A stretch of DNA of 64,000 bases from NCBI GenBank assembly GCA_965277875.1, contig CBDIDV010000002.1, positions 2,852,001-2,916,000 of the forward strand, in the 5' to 3' direction. Position 1 is the stretch's first letter. The number at the start of each line of letters is the position of its first letter. A model generated the notes under the pieces. That model saw only the letters and a program-made list of their open reading frames with translations. It was not told where the DNA came from and made no database searches. Positions 27,372 to 35,446 of this stretch are shown piece after piece. Origin of the DNA: CAWFQB01 sp965277875 (GTDB lineage Bacteria > Armatimonadota > Chthonomonadetes > Chthonomonadales > Chthonomonadaceae). The translations under genes and the position numbers were made by a program.

Positions 27372-28552
27372 TAAGAAGCGGCGCAGGTATACAGGGAAGA
27401 GATCAGTTCGGCTATGCGTCGCGTGGGCATATCGTTTTCGAGGGCTTCGCGGATGGACAAGCCGATTACGCGGGCGACAGGCGGCGGAACGGAATTGGCA
27501 ATCTGCCGGTGCTGATCGAGAAAACGCACTCTGCCGGATCGTCCTCGGATTGGGCCTTTGAGCAAATAGTCGTCCGGGTAGCCGTGTACTCTCATGTACT
27601 CGCGCGGCGTAAGGTAGCGGTCTTCGGTGGGGTGGAAGAAGATTTCGCCGCAGCGCAAGGTGTTGGAGGGTTCGTCACGATGCAGGCGGCGGAACTTGGT
27701 CGTGTCTTTCTTTGTCAGGTTGCAGCGTTGGTCGGCAGGCAGATGCAGTTCTTTTGCCAGATGCGAACCTTCCGGCACACCATGTATACGGCGACGATCA
27801 CCGACCGGGGTAATGTCTATGTGGCTGTTGTCAGGCTGGTAGCCGCCGTTCGGCATCGGCTTGCCAAGATCGGCAATCACTTCGCCCACAGTAACGCAGG
27901 GCGGAAGGGGAAACAACGTCGCGCCCTGCTCTTTCAGGCTGGCGTGGGTAGGCGCGGGGAAGTAAAACTCCGTTCCTTCCTGGGTCGCGCAGATAAACAC
28001 TCTTTCACGCCGCTGCGCTACGCCGTACTCATTTGCTTTGATAACCTGCATTTTGCAGGAATAGCCTTCCGCTTTCAATTCCTCTTTGAGCATTTCAAAG
28101 ACGCCGCCGATTTTGCCCTGCGCGTCAGGCGCGTTCAGCAGACCTTTGACCTGCTCCATGAGGATTATTTTGGGCCGCATTGCTTTGGCGAAACGGACAA
28201 ACTCGAATAGCAGCATTCCCCGCTCGTCGTCCAGACAACCGCGTTTGCCAATCTGCGAGAACGACTGACACGGACTGCCGCCGCAAAGCAAATCTAGTTC
28301 GCCGGGTTCCAGCAACAGTTCGTTCATCAGCGCGGCGGGATCGACATTGCGTATATCTTCTTCGATAACGCGCGTATTGCGGCGTTCCCGCGTGGCGGCG
28401 TCTCGGAGGGTGTCACAGCAATGCGGGTCAATCTCGCAGCAGGCCAGAACGTCAAAACCCGCCTGTCTTATCCCAACATCCAATCCGCCAGCGCCTGAAA
28501 AGAGTGATATTGCGGTAAAGAACCGATCCGACGAGTTTTGTGTCAAGGCCAT
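27371..28552 (-). CDS. DNA (cytosine-5) methyltransferase
   Basis: A 393-residue C5 methylase: motif I ISLFSGAGGLDVGIRQAGF, motif IV GGSPCQSFSQIG with the catalytic Cys, motif VI MEQVKGLL, motif VIII QRRERVFI, motif IX and X RYLTPREYMRVHGYPDDY and QIANSVPPPVARVIG. Motif order is the usual one. It protects host DNA from the NotI-like nuclease downstream, with Vsr between. The ATG follows AGGAG. Transcription runs methylase, vsr, nuclease, an order that would let protection be made first when the island enters a cell. Confidence 0.96.
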   Translation of the reverse strand: MALTQNSSDRFFTAISLFSGAGGLDVGIRQAGFDVLACCEIDPHCCDTLRDAATRERRNTRVIEEDIRNVDPAALMNELLLEPGELDLLCGGSPCQSFSQIGKRGCLDDERGMLLFEFVRFAKAMRPKIILMEQVKGLLNAPDAQGKIGGVFEMLKEELKAEGYSCKMQVIKANEYGVAQRRERVFICATQEGTEFYFPAPTHASLKEQGATLFPLPPCVTVGEVIADLGKPMPNGGYQPDNSHIDITPVGDRRRIHGVPEGSHLAKELHLPADQRCNLTKKDTTKFRRLHRDEPSNTLRCGEIFFHPTEDRYLTPREYMRVHGYPDDYLLKGPIRGRSGRVRFLDQHRQIANSVPPPVARVIGLSIREALENDMPTRRIAELISSLYTCAAS

Positions 28553-28662
28553 GCTCCTGATAAGTATTCCGATGCAGTCAGTTGTCAGCAGTCCATTCGC
28601 GGTAACATACGCTTGCTCCTGCTATTTTAGCATCAAAAACGCGGCGAGGCGCAGAAAAAGAT

Positions 28663-28686
28663 GGCACAGTCAAAAATGACTGTGCC
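28663..28686. terminator. Bidirectional intrinsic terminator
   Basis: GGCACAGTCA and TGACTGTGCC separated by four A's, with ATCTTTTT on the minus-strand exit and TCTTTT on the plus. It ends the phosphatase transcript just before the restriction island. Confidence 0.88.
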
Positions 28687-28713
28687 GTCTTTTGTTACAC
28701 TTAATAGTATGCG

Positions 28714-30312
28714 TTACGCTTTGGTGATGCGGATGCGGTCTATGGTACTGCCCCATTCGTCAATCTGCGTCAGGGTCAGGCTTTGCGCGTCCATGTCGAA
28801 GACCGTGAGCGAGTGCCGATCCGACACGAAGCGGGCCACGTAATCGGCGTTGTTGTCTTCCGGATGCCGCCACTTGGCCGGGTTGTTGTTGCTGTCGGGG
28901 TCGTACAGATGCTTGCCGCCCGCGCCCGTTGTGATGTAGATGACGCCGTTGGGCTTGGTCACGGTCTGCCCGTCGAACTTGCGGTCAACGGTGAACGTGC
29001 CGGGAACCAGACGCTTTTTGCTGTTCACGGTCTTGGCCGCGCCCAGGCCATCAGGCGCGAACTTGAATGGGCGCGTCCGCTGGTACGTATGCTCGTGACC
29101 GTGCAGGGTGACATCCACGCCGTATTTCTCGAAAATCGGCGACAGCACGCGCATGTGCTGCTCGGCGTAATGATCATCGCCCGCGTTGAAGGCGGGATGA
29201 TGGTACACGACGAACTTCCAGGCCGCGTCCGTGCCTTTGAGGTCGGACACGATCCATGCCTGCAATGCCTCGCTTGTCGGGTCGGTGTAGATGTTGCTGT
29301 CCAGGCACAGGAAATGCGCGTCGGCGTAATCGAACGAGTAGTTCGCCATGTTGGGGAAACGCGCGCCCGCCGACTGCTCGAAGTGCGCGATGGCGTCCTG
29401 ATCCCCGTATGTGGGCGTTGCCTGGGGTGGTTTGGGGCCGTTCAGCGGAAAGTGGAAAGTGGTGTAGTAGGCCAGGGCGTCGTTGTGCAGGGTGAAGTTG
29501 GCGACGGGATGCTTCTGCGAGTCCGTGCCGTGGCAGTCGTGGTTGGCAAGCACGGAATAGAACGGAACCGAGCGCAGGATGGGCGCGCCCGTGCGCTGCC
29601 CGGCCTGTTCCGCGTTATACACGGGAAAGAAGTAGCGGGCGTACTCGTTATCCAGGCCGTCCTCGTATACGTTGTCGCCTGTGTTCATTACAAAGTCGGG
29701 GCGGGCGCGATACGTCTGGTACGCGATGGCACGGTCGCTGATGTCGCCATACGAGTTGTCGCCGAACGCCACAAAGCGCGATCTAACGCCGCGCGGCTTG
29801 CGCGTGGTGAAGTAGCCTTCCATCAATACCTCGTCGTTCATACGGACGCGATACTGATAGCGCTTGTTCAGGCGCAGATTAGCAAGGGTAGCGGCATAGT
29901 TGCGGTGGTTGCTGTTGTCCTCGTGGTCGCCGCTCATGCGCTCGGATTTGGCGATCTCGGCGCTCTGCGTCAGCGAGCCGGCCCCGTAATCGAGCGTGAA
30001 CTTGGCCGGGACGCTGTTGGTCTGCCACGCGATCACAATGCTTTCGTGTCCGTCCGACAACGCGCTGCTGCCGCTGCCGGGCTGAAGGTATGGCAGAGCG
30101 GTAAACAGGGGCAGAGCCGTCCTTTCCGAGGCGGACGACTGGCCTTCCGTAGACTTTCCGGGCGCGGCTTTGGGCGGGGCGAACGTGGCGGCGTACAGCC
30201 CCCCATGCGTGGGCGTGAGCGCCAAAAACGTCACGCCGCCCGCCGCCTGAAGCATCTGGCGACGCGTCAATTTTACAAGAGGTGTATTGGAAATCGGGGT
30301 ATCTGAGGGCAT
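28714..30312 (-). CDS. Tat-exported purple acid phosphatase-like metallophosphoesterase
   Basis: About 532 residues. Tat signal near residues 12-42 (KLTRRQMLQAAGG), N-terminal fibronectin-like domain (~65-175), then a calcineurin-like phosphoesterase domain with all five metal motifs: FGDNSYGD, NTGDNVYEDG, LANHDCHG, VVYHHPAF, LHGHEHTYQR. It hydrolyses phosphomonoesters outside the cytoplasm using two metals. ATG 30312 has AAAGG upstream; a GTG 15 nt earlier is the alternative. Its last ~110 codons exist again at 25479, on the far side of the restriction genes; this copy is intact. Confidence 0.92.
   Translation of the reverse strand: MPSDTPISNTPLVKLTRRQMLQAAGGVTFLALTPTHGGLYAATFAPPKAAPGKSTEGQSSASERTALPLFTALPYLQPGSGSSALSDGHESIVIAWQTNSVPAKFTLDYGAGSLTQSAEIAKSERMSGDHEDNSNHRNYAATLANLRLNKRYQYRVRMNDEVLMEGYFTTRKPRGVRSRFVAFGDNSYGDISDRAIAYQTYRARPDFVMNTGDNVYEDGLDNEYARYFFPVYNAEQAGQRTGAPILRSVPFYSVLANHDCHGTDSQKHPVANFTLHNDALAYYTTFHFPLNGPKPPQATPTYGDQDAIAHFEQSAGARFPNMANYSFDYADAHFLCLDSNIYTDPTSEALQAWIVSDLKGTDAAWKFVVYHHPAFNAGDDHYAEQHMRVLSPIFEKYGVDVTLHGHEHTYQRTRPFKFAPDGLGAAKTVNSKKRLVPGTFTVDRKFDGQTVTKPNGVIYITTGAGGKHLYDPDSNNNPAKWRHPEDNNADYVARFVSDRHSLTVFDMDAQSLTLTQIDEWGSTIDRIRITKA
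28715..29045 (+). repeat. Direct repeat flanking the restriction island, right copy
   Basis: Same orientation as 25480-25810; this copy lies inside the intact phosphatase gene and covers its 3' end. Confidence 0.9.
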
Positions 30313-30361
30313 CGTGTTACCTTTCACCTATAATCTTTCACCTATAATTCAACATGTATAT

Positions 30362-30386
30362 ATTCGGGTGTAGGAACGTACCCGGA
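30362..30386. repeat. GGGTAC..GTACCC palindromic repeat, short copy
   Basis: TTCGGGTGTAGGAACGTACC and following CGG match one hairpin of the 16701-16853 repeat (one arm base altered). It stands alone in the phosphatase upstream region. The 245-bp gap around it also has a GC-rich GGCGGC stretch but no gene. Confidence 0.5.
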
Positions 30387-30557
30387 CAAACTCTTATTTT
30401 CGATAATACCCGCTCAATGTTAAGACAAAATTAAGGCGGCGGCAAAAGCCGTCGCTTTCGCCCTGCCCCGCAACTTTTTTCGGCGTGATGCGTGGTATGA
30501 CGTAAGGAAACTCGCGAGTAACTTACGAATCAAAGGATGAATGGAAGGAGCAAAGCG

Positions 30558-31271
30558 ATGCGCGTAGAATTAGGCGATCATGTTTTTTCGCAGGATGGGC
30601 AGGACTTAGGCACGGTCAAGCACCTGATCTTGAACCCCGACGACAAGCGCGTGAAAACCGTTGTCGTGGAAAAAGGGCTGCTGCTGCACAACGACATCGA
30701 GGTTCCCTTAGATGCGCTTCAATCGGCGGATGAGGCGCGCGGCGGGCAGGTTTACATCGCGTACACCTCCGCGCAGGCCCGGTCACTGCCCCATTTCGAC
30801 ATCGCGCAGTACACGCCCGCCCCGGCTCAGGACACGGAACTCGGCGCAGTTCCGACAGGTGGCCTGCTATGGGGCGGCGGGTATGTGGCGCAGCCGTTTG
30901 CGGGGGCCAGCTACCCGATGGGCGCGGGCGTTCTGCCGTTCGCCGCGCCGCTGATGGCATATAGCGGCGACACGAACGAAACGGCAGGACAAACGGACGA
31001 GCAGCCCTCAGAGGCGCGCGAGTACCGCAGGCATGAGGACGAGACGAACGCCGTCATTTCCGAGGGCGACCAGGTTCTCAGCCGCGACGGCGAAACCGTG
31101 GGCGAGGTGCATTCCATCGTGATAGACACTCAATCGGGCAAGCCCACGGCCCTTGTGGTACGCAAGGGTCTGCTGTTCACGCATGACACCACGCTGCTCG
31201 CCGACAGCATCGCGACTGTGGATGACGGCGTCGTCACGCTCACGCTGGACAAAAGCCAGCTTCTCCCTTGA
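30558..31271 (+). CDS. Protein with two PRC-barrel domains
   Basis: About 237 residues: PRC-barrel at ~1-70 (LGDHVFSQDGQDLGTVKHLILNP), a Gly/Ala/Pro-rich linker (~85-150), and a second barrel at ~165-235 (EGDQVLSRDGETVGEVHSIVID..ALVVRKGLLFTHDTTLLADSI). The two copies are internal repeats with the same KGLL.H(N/D) turn. PRC barrels bind partner proteins in photosynthetic reaction centres and RimM; the role in stand-alone proteins is unclear. ATG 30558 follows AGGAG at 8 nt; an in-frame ATG at 30537 has none. A terminator follows at 31358. Confidence 0.85.
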   Translation: MRVELGDHVFSQDGQDLGTVKHLILNPDDKRVKTVVVEKGLLLHNDIEVPLDALQSADEARGGQVYIAYTSAQARSLPHFDIAQYTPAPAQDTELGAVPTGGLLWGGGYVAQPFAGASYPMGAGVLPFAAPLMAYSGDTNETAGQTDEQPSEAREYRRHEDETNAVISEGDQVLSRDGETVGEVHSIVIDTQSGKPTALVVRKGLLFTHDTTLLADSIATVDDGVVTLTLDKSQLLP

Positions 31272-31357
31272 GAAAGGGACTTGCTGCTCGCCTCGCAAGT
31301 GTGGCGGCAGGGCAGGCGCAAAAGGGTTTAGCACAAGCAAAATCAACGTGATACAAT

Positions 31358-31405
31358 AGGCGGGGCCGGTTTTTTGCAATCATAGTGAAACCCGGCCCGC
31401 CTTTA
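31358..31405 (+). terminator. Intrinsic terminator after the PRC-barrel gene
   Basis: GGCGGGGCCGGTTTT pairs with GAAACCCGGCCCGCC about 13 nt later, followed by TTTAT. Confidence 0.65.
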
Positions 31406-31480
31406 TAACGTCACGAACCTTAACGAAACATAAATACTTTTTGACCCTGTCGGGTTGACGACAACGGAGAGTCAGATACT

Positions 31481-32155
31481 ATGCACATCCCTATTCTTTC
31501 AGTGCTGCGCCGCTACACAGCCCCCCGCCCCCGTTATTCTCCCCTGCGCAGCGTCCTGACCGGGGCGGGCGCGATGGCGGGGGCCTGCCTGGTCGCCGCC
31601 GCGCTGTGGAATGTGCAGGCGCACAAGCGCGAACTGCCGCCGGAAACGGGGCCGGTCGTGCTGGCGATGCAGAAGATCGGCAAGCTGCACACGGCCTCCT
31701 TTACGATGAAGGACATCGTGCGGCAGCAAACGCAGACCGAGCCGGAAGGTGTCGTGGGCGAACTGCCGGGCGTGGCGACCCTAGTGCATTGGGCCACGCG
31801 CAATCAGGCGCTTGTGGTCGCGAACGGCACGGTCGAGGCGGGCATTGATCTGTCACGCATCGCGCCGAACGATGTCGTCGCCACGCGGGACGCCGACGGC
31901 AAGCCGCATATCCGTGTTCACCTGCCCCCTGTCGCCATCTATGCGCCCAATGTCACGGTGCGCGTCGAGGACGCCAAATCGGGCCTGCTGTGGCGTGACG
32001 ACAACATCGTTCCTAAAGCGCAGTGGACGGCCACGCAGCAGTTCCGTGTCGCAGCGGAGCAGAGCGGCATACGCCAACAGGCCCAGGCCAACGCCATCCA
32101 GACCCTGAGCAACATGCAGCGCACACTCGGCTACGACATCAACTTCTACTTTTAA
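31481..32155 (+). CDS. DUF4230-family membrane-anchored protein
   Basis: A 224-residue protein with one N-terminal membrane anchor (about 27-45, GAGAMAGACLVAAALW) and an extracytoplasmic DUF4230 domain: VVLAMQKIGKLHTASFTMKDIV, then VVANGTVEAGIDLSRIAPNDVV and HLPPVAIYAPNVTVRVED. The domain is widespread in bacteria with no known biochemical role. The ATG has GGAGAG upstream. No operon partner; a strong terminator-like palindrome follows within 20 bp. Confidence 0.88.
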   Translation: MHIPILSVLRRYTAPRPRYSPLRSVLTGAGAMAGACLVAAALWNVQAHKRELPPETGPVVLAMQKIGKLHTASFTMKDIVRQQTQTEPEGVVGELPGVATLVHWATRNQALVVANGTVEAGIDLSRIAPNDVVATRDADGKPHIRVHLPPVAIYAPNVTVRVEDAKSGLLWRDDNIVPKAQWTATQQFRVAAEQSGIRQQAQANAIQTLSNMQRTLGYDINFYF

Positions 32156-32174
32156 ACCACTTTGAACTGAATAC

Positions 32175-32256
32175 AAAACAGCCCTTCATTCGACAGGCTT
32201 GTATGCGTCCCATTCTTTGGAAGAACATACAATCTGAGTGGATGAAGGGCTGTTTT
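32175..32256. terminator. Long palindrome, likely bidirectional terminator
   Basis: Perfect 15-bp arms AAAACAGCCCTTCAT (32175-32189) and ATGAAGGGCTGTTTT (32242-32256) enclose a 52-nt loop with its own TTGTATG/CATACAA pair. T-rich exits suit both the DUF4230 gene and the convergent Uma2 gene. Confidence 0.75.
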
Positions 32257-32318
32257 ATTTTGCGCTGACTGCGACTGCGCGATACCACAGGACACGACAC
32301 AAAAAAGAGAGGCGACTG

Positions 32319-32930
32319 TCAGGCATTAGTTACAGGCGGGAGCAGGTCGGAAACAAGAACGCTCGTATCGGGCCGCGCCAGGGTCGCCGCGCGTTCGTCT
32401 TCGTTATACGCTACCACCTCCGCATAGCCGGTCACGCTCGGAAGGCGGTGGATGAGAAGCTGACGCCCCACGATGTCCATTATCCAGTATTCGCGGATGC
32501 CGGCACGAGCGTACAGCGCGGCTTTGGTAACGCGATCCATCCGCAGGGTGCTGTCGGACACCTCCACAATAAGCAACAGGTCGGCGGGGCCGGGATGGCG
32601 CGTGGCAAACTGGACAGGCGGGCTGATGGTCACGGCGGCGTCCGGTTCCGGCTCGTCGTATTCCGGGCTGCTGTCGGCAAGGTCAACCGTCAGCTGAATA
32701 CGGACGTGTTCGCTGCCGAAGACGGCGATCAGCCAGGCCATTATCGTTCCGACAACGTAAGCATGAGGCGGCTTCTGGCCCATCTTCGATACGACCTCCC
32801 CCTCGATCAGTTCATAGCGGCCCGTCAGGATGCCCGCTTCCACTATAGCGCAGCACTGGCTTGTTGTCCAGCGGACGCGGTTCGGAAACCGTTCAGGCTG
32901 TTCGGGCAGAGGCAGGGCGACTTGCGGCAT
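32319..32930 (-). CDS. Uma2-family (DUF820) putative endonuclease
   Basis: A 203-residue PD-(D/E)XK-fold protein: RYELIEGEVVSKMGQKPPHAYVVGTIMAWL at ~38-67, EPDAAVT at ~95-101 with the catalytic Asp, and LLLIVEVSDSTLRMDRVTKAALYARAGIREYWIMDIVGRQL with the E-x-S..K pattern. The family is often present in many copies in cyanobacteria, Chloroflexi and Armatimonadota-like genomes, and its function is not settled. It ends the minus-strand run that begins at glmL. Confidence 0.92.
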   Translation of the reverse strand: MPQVALPLPEQPERFPNRVRWTTSQCCAIVEAGILTGRYELIEGEVVSKMGQKPPHAYVVGTIMAWLIAVFGSEHVRIQLTVDLADSSPEYDEPEPDAAVTISPPVQFATRHPGPADLLLIVEVSDSTLRMDRVTKAALYARAGIREYWIMDIVGRQLLIHRLPSVTGYAEVVAYNEDERAATLARPDTSVLVSDLLPPVTNA

Positions 32931-32963
32931 TGTTTTCCCTCAACAAGTTGACCAGATGGGCAA

Positions 32964-33353
32964 TCATGCTTTGCTTTGCGCGATCAGCGCCGAAACTATC
33001 TTGCGCGTCTGTTCCTCGGCAAAGATGGTTTTCAGCAGTTCCAAGTATTCTGCCTCATTGACACAACTAATGCTTGTGTTCACGCCACATTTGATTACAT
33101 CTAAGGGGTAAAAAGTGATCTCATGGCGTACTGTAAACAGGCAATGCCTATAACCATCCATTGCTGGCGCAACAAGATAGAAAGTATGCAGAAAGTGTCT
33201 CTCAGAGGAGCTACCTGTGACGACATCGCCCTCCACCAGATTTCTGGTCCTTTGGCCTAGTATAGTAGCTTGCTGTCGCAGGATGGTGACAGGCGGTGTC
33301 AGATCCTCATAGCCAAACTCAGCCGGCCACAGATCTTTGATTGCTGTTGTCAT
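32964..33353 (-). CDS. Hypothetical protein coupled to the EEP nuclease-like gene
   Basis: 129 residues, no family recognised, no signal peptide or membrane segment. Predominantly polar with a C-terminal helix (EAEYLELLKTIFAEEQTRKIVSALIAQSKA). Its ATG overlaps the stop of the preceding gene (ATGA, 4 bp), so the two products are probably made together and may interact. Base composition of both genes is more AT-rich than the surroundings, which hints at acquisition. It could be an accessory or immunity-type partner; that is speculation. Confidence 0.7.
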   Translation of the reverse strand: MTTAIKDLWPAEFGYEDLTPPVTILRQQATILGQRTRNLVEGDVVTGSSSERHFLHTFYLVAPAMDGYRHCLFTVRHEITFYPLDVIKCGVNTSISCVNEAEYLELLKTIFAEEQTRKIVSALIAQSKA

Positions 33354-34201
33354 TTTGTCCCCTCTGAATCGAAATCCGCATCAAAGTTTAGTTGAAACAG
33401 GATTGGCAGGTGGTCGGAGCCTGTTGCTATGCTTGGTCTGCCAGCGTTTGTCATGAGCGAAACTTCTCCGTCCGTTTGCAGAATGCGAAGACTGTCATTT
33501 TGAAACATCGGCAGGAGGGTAGGGCGCAGCAAAACTTGATCGAACATATTCCAAAAGTATACATCATGTTCCGCGTGTTCATAATAGAACGTACCGGGCG
33601 GGCCGCTGTGCAGGTCGCCAAGATGCCCCCACATTGGATTGTAAAAGAAGGGATATGTGTTTGATTGAACAACTCGCTCTTGTCTCAGTGCGATCTGGCG
33701 CGTCATAACGGCGTGTAAACCGCTCGCGCCAATAACTCCTGCGTCAAACGGGTTCATATTCAGATCGCCCACAACAACAGTACGCGCATGTCCCTGCTGC
33801 GCCTCGACGTTCCGAATGCGTACCGACAACTGCGCCGCTTCCGCATACTGACTTGAACTGCTAAAGTTACGCTTATCCGGCAAATGGACGGCAACCAACA
33901 GAAACTCAGACTGCGATGGAATATTTACGGCGCGAAAAGAAACTCTGTCCGTTGCGTCTAAAGGATATATAATCTGCTGCGAGTAGCGAGCGAAGATATG
34001 CAGTTTCTCACATCTGCTATCCTGTAAATAGTGGTACTCTGCTTCTTCTGTATCGTTTAGTGCATTGAGAAGCGTACCGGGGAATATACGGTTTTCGGCT
34101 AGCATCAGTATATCAACGCTGTGTTGACGGCATAGACGCACAATCGAAACCGATAAATCTTTGCGGTGAATGTTCCAGAACAAAAAGGTGATAGGCGGCA
34201 A
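33350..34201 (-). CDS. Endonuclease/exonuclease/phosphatase (EEP)-fold protein
   Basis: A 283-residue DNase I-like fold protein: TFLFWNIHRKD (motif with Asn), DILMLAENR (metal Glu), VVGDLNMNPFD (catalytic Asp and Asn), DQVLLRPTLL and TGSDHLPILFQL (terminal Asp-His pair). All expected metal and catalytic residues are visible, so it is probably an active phosphodiesterase or phosphatase on nucleic acid or another phosphoester. No signal peptide. The start is TTG 34201, 5 bp after the stop of the 34207-35364 gene, with AGGA inside that gap region, so it is read in the same operon. It is coupled by 4 bp to the 129-residue hypothetical. Confidence 0.8.
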   Translation of the reverse strand: MPPITFLFWNIHRKDLSVSIVRLCRQHSVDILMLAENRIFPGTLLNALNDTEEAEYHYLQDSRCEKLHIFARYSQQIIYPLDATDRVSFRAVNIPSQSEFLLVAVHLPDKRNFSSSSQYAEAAQLSVRIRNVEAQQGHARTVVVGDLNMNPFDAGVIGASGLHAVMTRQIALRQERVVQSNTYPFFYNPMWGHLGDLHSGPPGTFYYEHAEHDVYFWNMFDQVLLRPTLLPMFQNDSLRILQTDGEVSLMTNAGRPSIATGSDHLPILFQLNFDADFDSEGTK

Positions 34202-34206
34202 GGTTC

Positions 34207-35364
34207 CTACGCTTCCTCGATGATCTCCACGTTGGCGCGGGGAACGGTCACAACCTCGCCGTTTGCGAGGCGGGCGTGGAGGACACGCACGAGGGTCTCG
34301 GACTCGACCTGCACGAGTTCCGAGGGCAGGCCGGTCACATTCGCGAGCAGGCCGAAGTAGGGTTCACGGATGATGCGGATGGGCGTGCCGACGCTTAACT
34401 GCCCCGCCGTGTCCAAATTCGTTGGGGGGATGCGGGAGGGGGAAACATCGTCAAGGGGGACGATCACTTCGGGGCGGATCACGCCCGCACGAATTTGCGT
34501 CGCGCCGTTGATGGACGCGATCTTGCCCTGCAAACTCTGAAATAGGCCGAACGTGCGCGCGGCCATGTCTATCACGCCGAAGCCTTCCGTGATGACAAGC
34601 GAAAACGGGATAGGCTCCTGACCCGTGATGGCGACGCCGATGTCGTAGCCCGGTTTGTCCAGGGCGTCGGCCAAGTAGTCCATTAGTTCGCGGTCAATCA
34701 CGCCGCCGCAGACCACGCCGACTACGCCCGCGCTCGCCGCTTTTCGCAGGGCCGCGCCCGTGACGTTCGCGCCCCCGACCACGATCTTGCCCCGGTGCGC
34801 GTCCGTTATCAGGTCGTCGGTCAGCGGCTGCCGCGCATCGGTCGTAATTACTTCGATGCGCCCCAACCGCTCGCCGCCCACGCCGAAGATGCCCTGTACT
34901 AAGGCTCCCTGACACGTCACGACAACGCCTTCATCCGGCAGAATGCGCGTGACCGTACCTTTGATGTACGCGGTGCGCTCCACGGGAACCGGAGCCTCGC
35001 GGATGCCGACATGGCCCGTCGTGGCAGAAATAAGTTCGATCTGTCCCGCGTGGGCGGACGTAAGCCGGGTGCGAAAGTATTTGCCGAACATGCCCTTTGT
35101 CTCGGCCAGGACATCGCCGGGACTGACCGCGTCCCCGACCTTGATTTGCAGCACGGACGGCACTTCCGCAGCCTCGATGCCCATGCGCTCGGCCAGCCGC
35201 ACGGTCTGCATCAAACCGGGCAGGAACGTGCGCGCGATCACGGTATCCGGCTCGACCGCGTCGCCCTCGCGCACCACGACTGTTCCTTTGAGCGGCAGAC
35301 GGCGCACCTTGTCCACGGTCGTGCGGGCGCTCACGGTCAGGCCCGGCGTATACGCGCTTCCCAA
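34207..35364 (-). CDS. Conserved hypothetical, GlmL-neighbourhood protein with lipoyl/barrel-like motifs
   Basis: A 385-residue cytoplasmic protein. Repeating GDAV.P..V.A.T and VSPGDVLAETKG motifs at ~30-110 look like biotinyl/lipoyl or barrel-type hairpins; a central part (~180-290) has KIVVGGANVTGAALRKAASAGVVGVVCGGVIDRELMDYL, and the C-terminus (~325-380) IRIIREPYFGLLANVTGLPSELVQVESETLVRVLHARLANGEVV resembles a KOW-like domain. I believe homologues lie near glmL in other genomes, but that is from memory. The TTG start has AAGGAG 5 nt upstream. Between it and glmL stand an IS element and two genes. Function unknown. Confidence 0.7.
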   Translation of the reverse strand: MGSAYTPGLTVSARTTVDKVRRLPLKGTVVVREGDAVEPDTVIARTFLPGLMQTVRLAERMGIEAAEVPSVLQIKVGDAVSPGDVLAETKGMFGKYFRTRLTSAHAGQIELISATTGHVGIREAPVPVERTAYIKGTVTRILPDEGVVVTCQGALVQGIFGVGGERLGRIEVITTDARQPLTDDLITDAHRGKIVVGGANVTGAALRKAASAGVVGVVCGGVIDRELMDYLADALDKPGYDIGVAITGQEPIPFSLVITEGFGVIDMAARTFGLFQSLQGKIASINGATQIRAGVIRPEVIVPLDDVSPSRIPPTNLDTAGQLSVGTPIRIIREPYFGLLANVTGLPSELVQVESETLVRVLHARLANGEVVTVPRANVEIIEEA

Positions 35365-35380
35365 TGGCTCTCCTTCGGGA

Positions 35381-35446
35381 AGATAATAGATAATAGATAA
35401 TAGTGAGAAGCCTGTTTGCGCGGAGCATTCTTCTATTATCTATTAT
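35381..35446. repeat. Fold-back repeat with GATAATA heptamer arms, left part (split by IS)
   Basis: Three units of GATAATA (35381-35403), a 28-bp loop, then the inverse TATTATC units (35431-35446). The right arm resumes at 36885 after the IS insertion. It lies just upstream of the 34207-35364 start. Confidence 0.8.

Noticed and set aside
28783..30306. Plus-strand frame of 507 codons over the phosphatase
   Set aside because: Antisense shadow; Val/Arg/Gly-rich without motifs.
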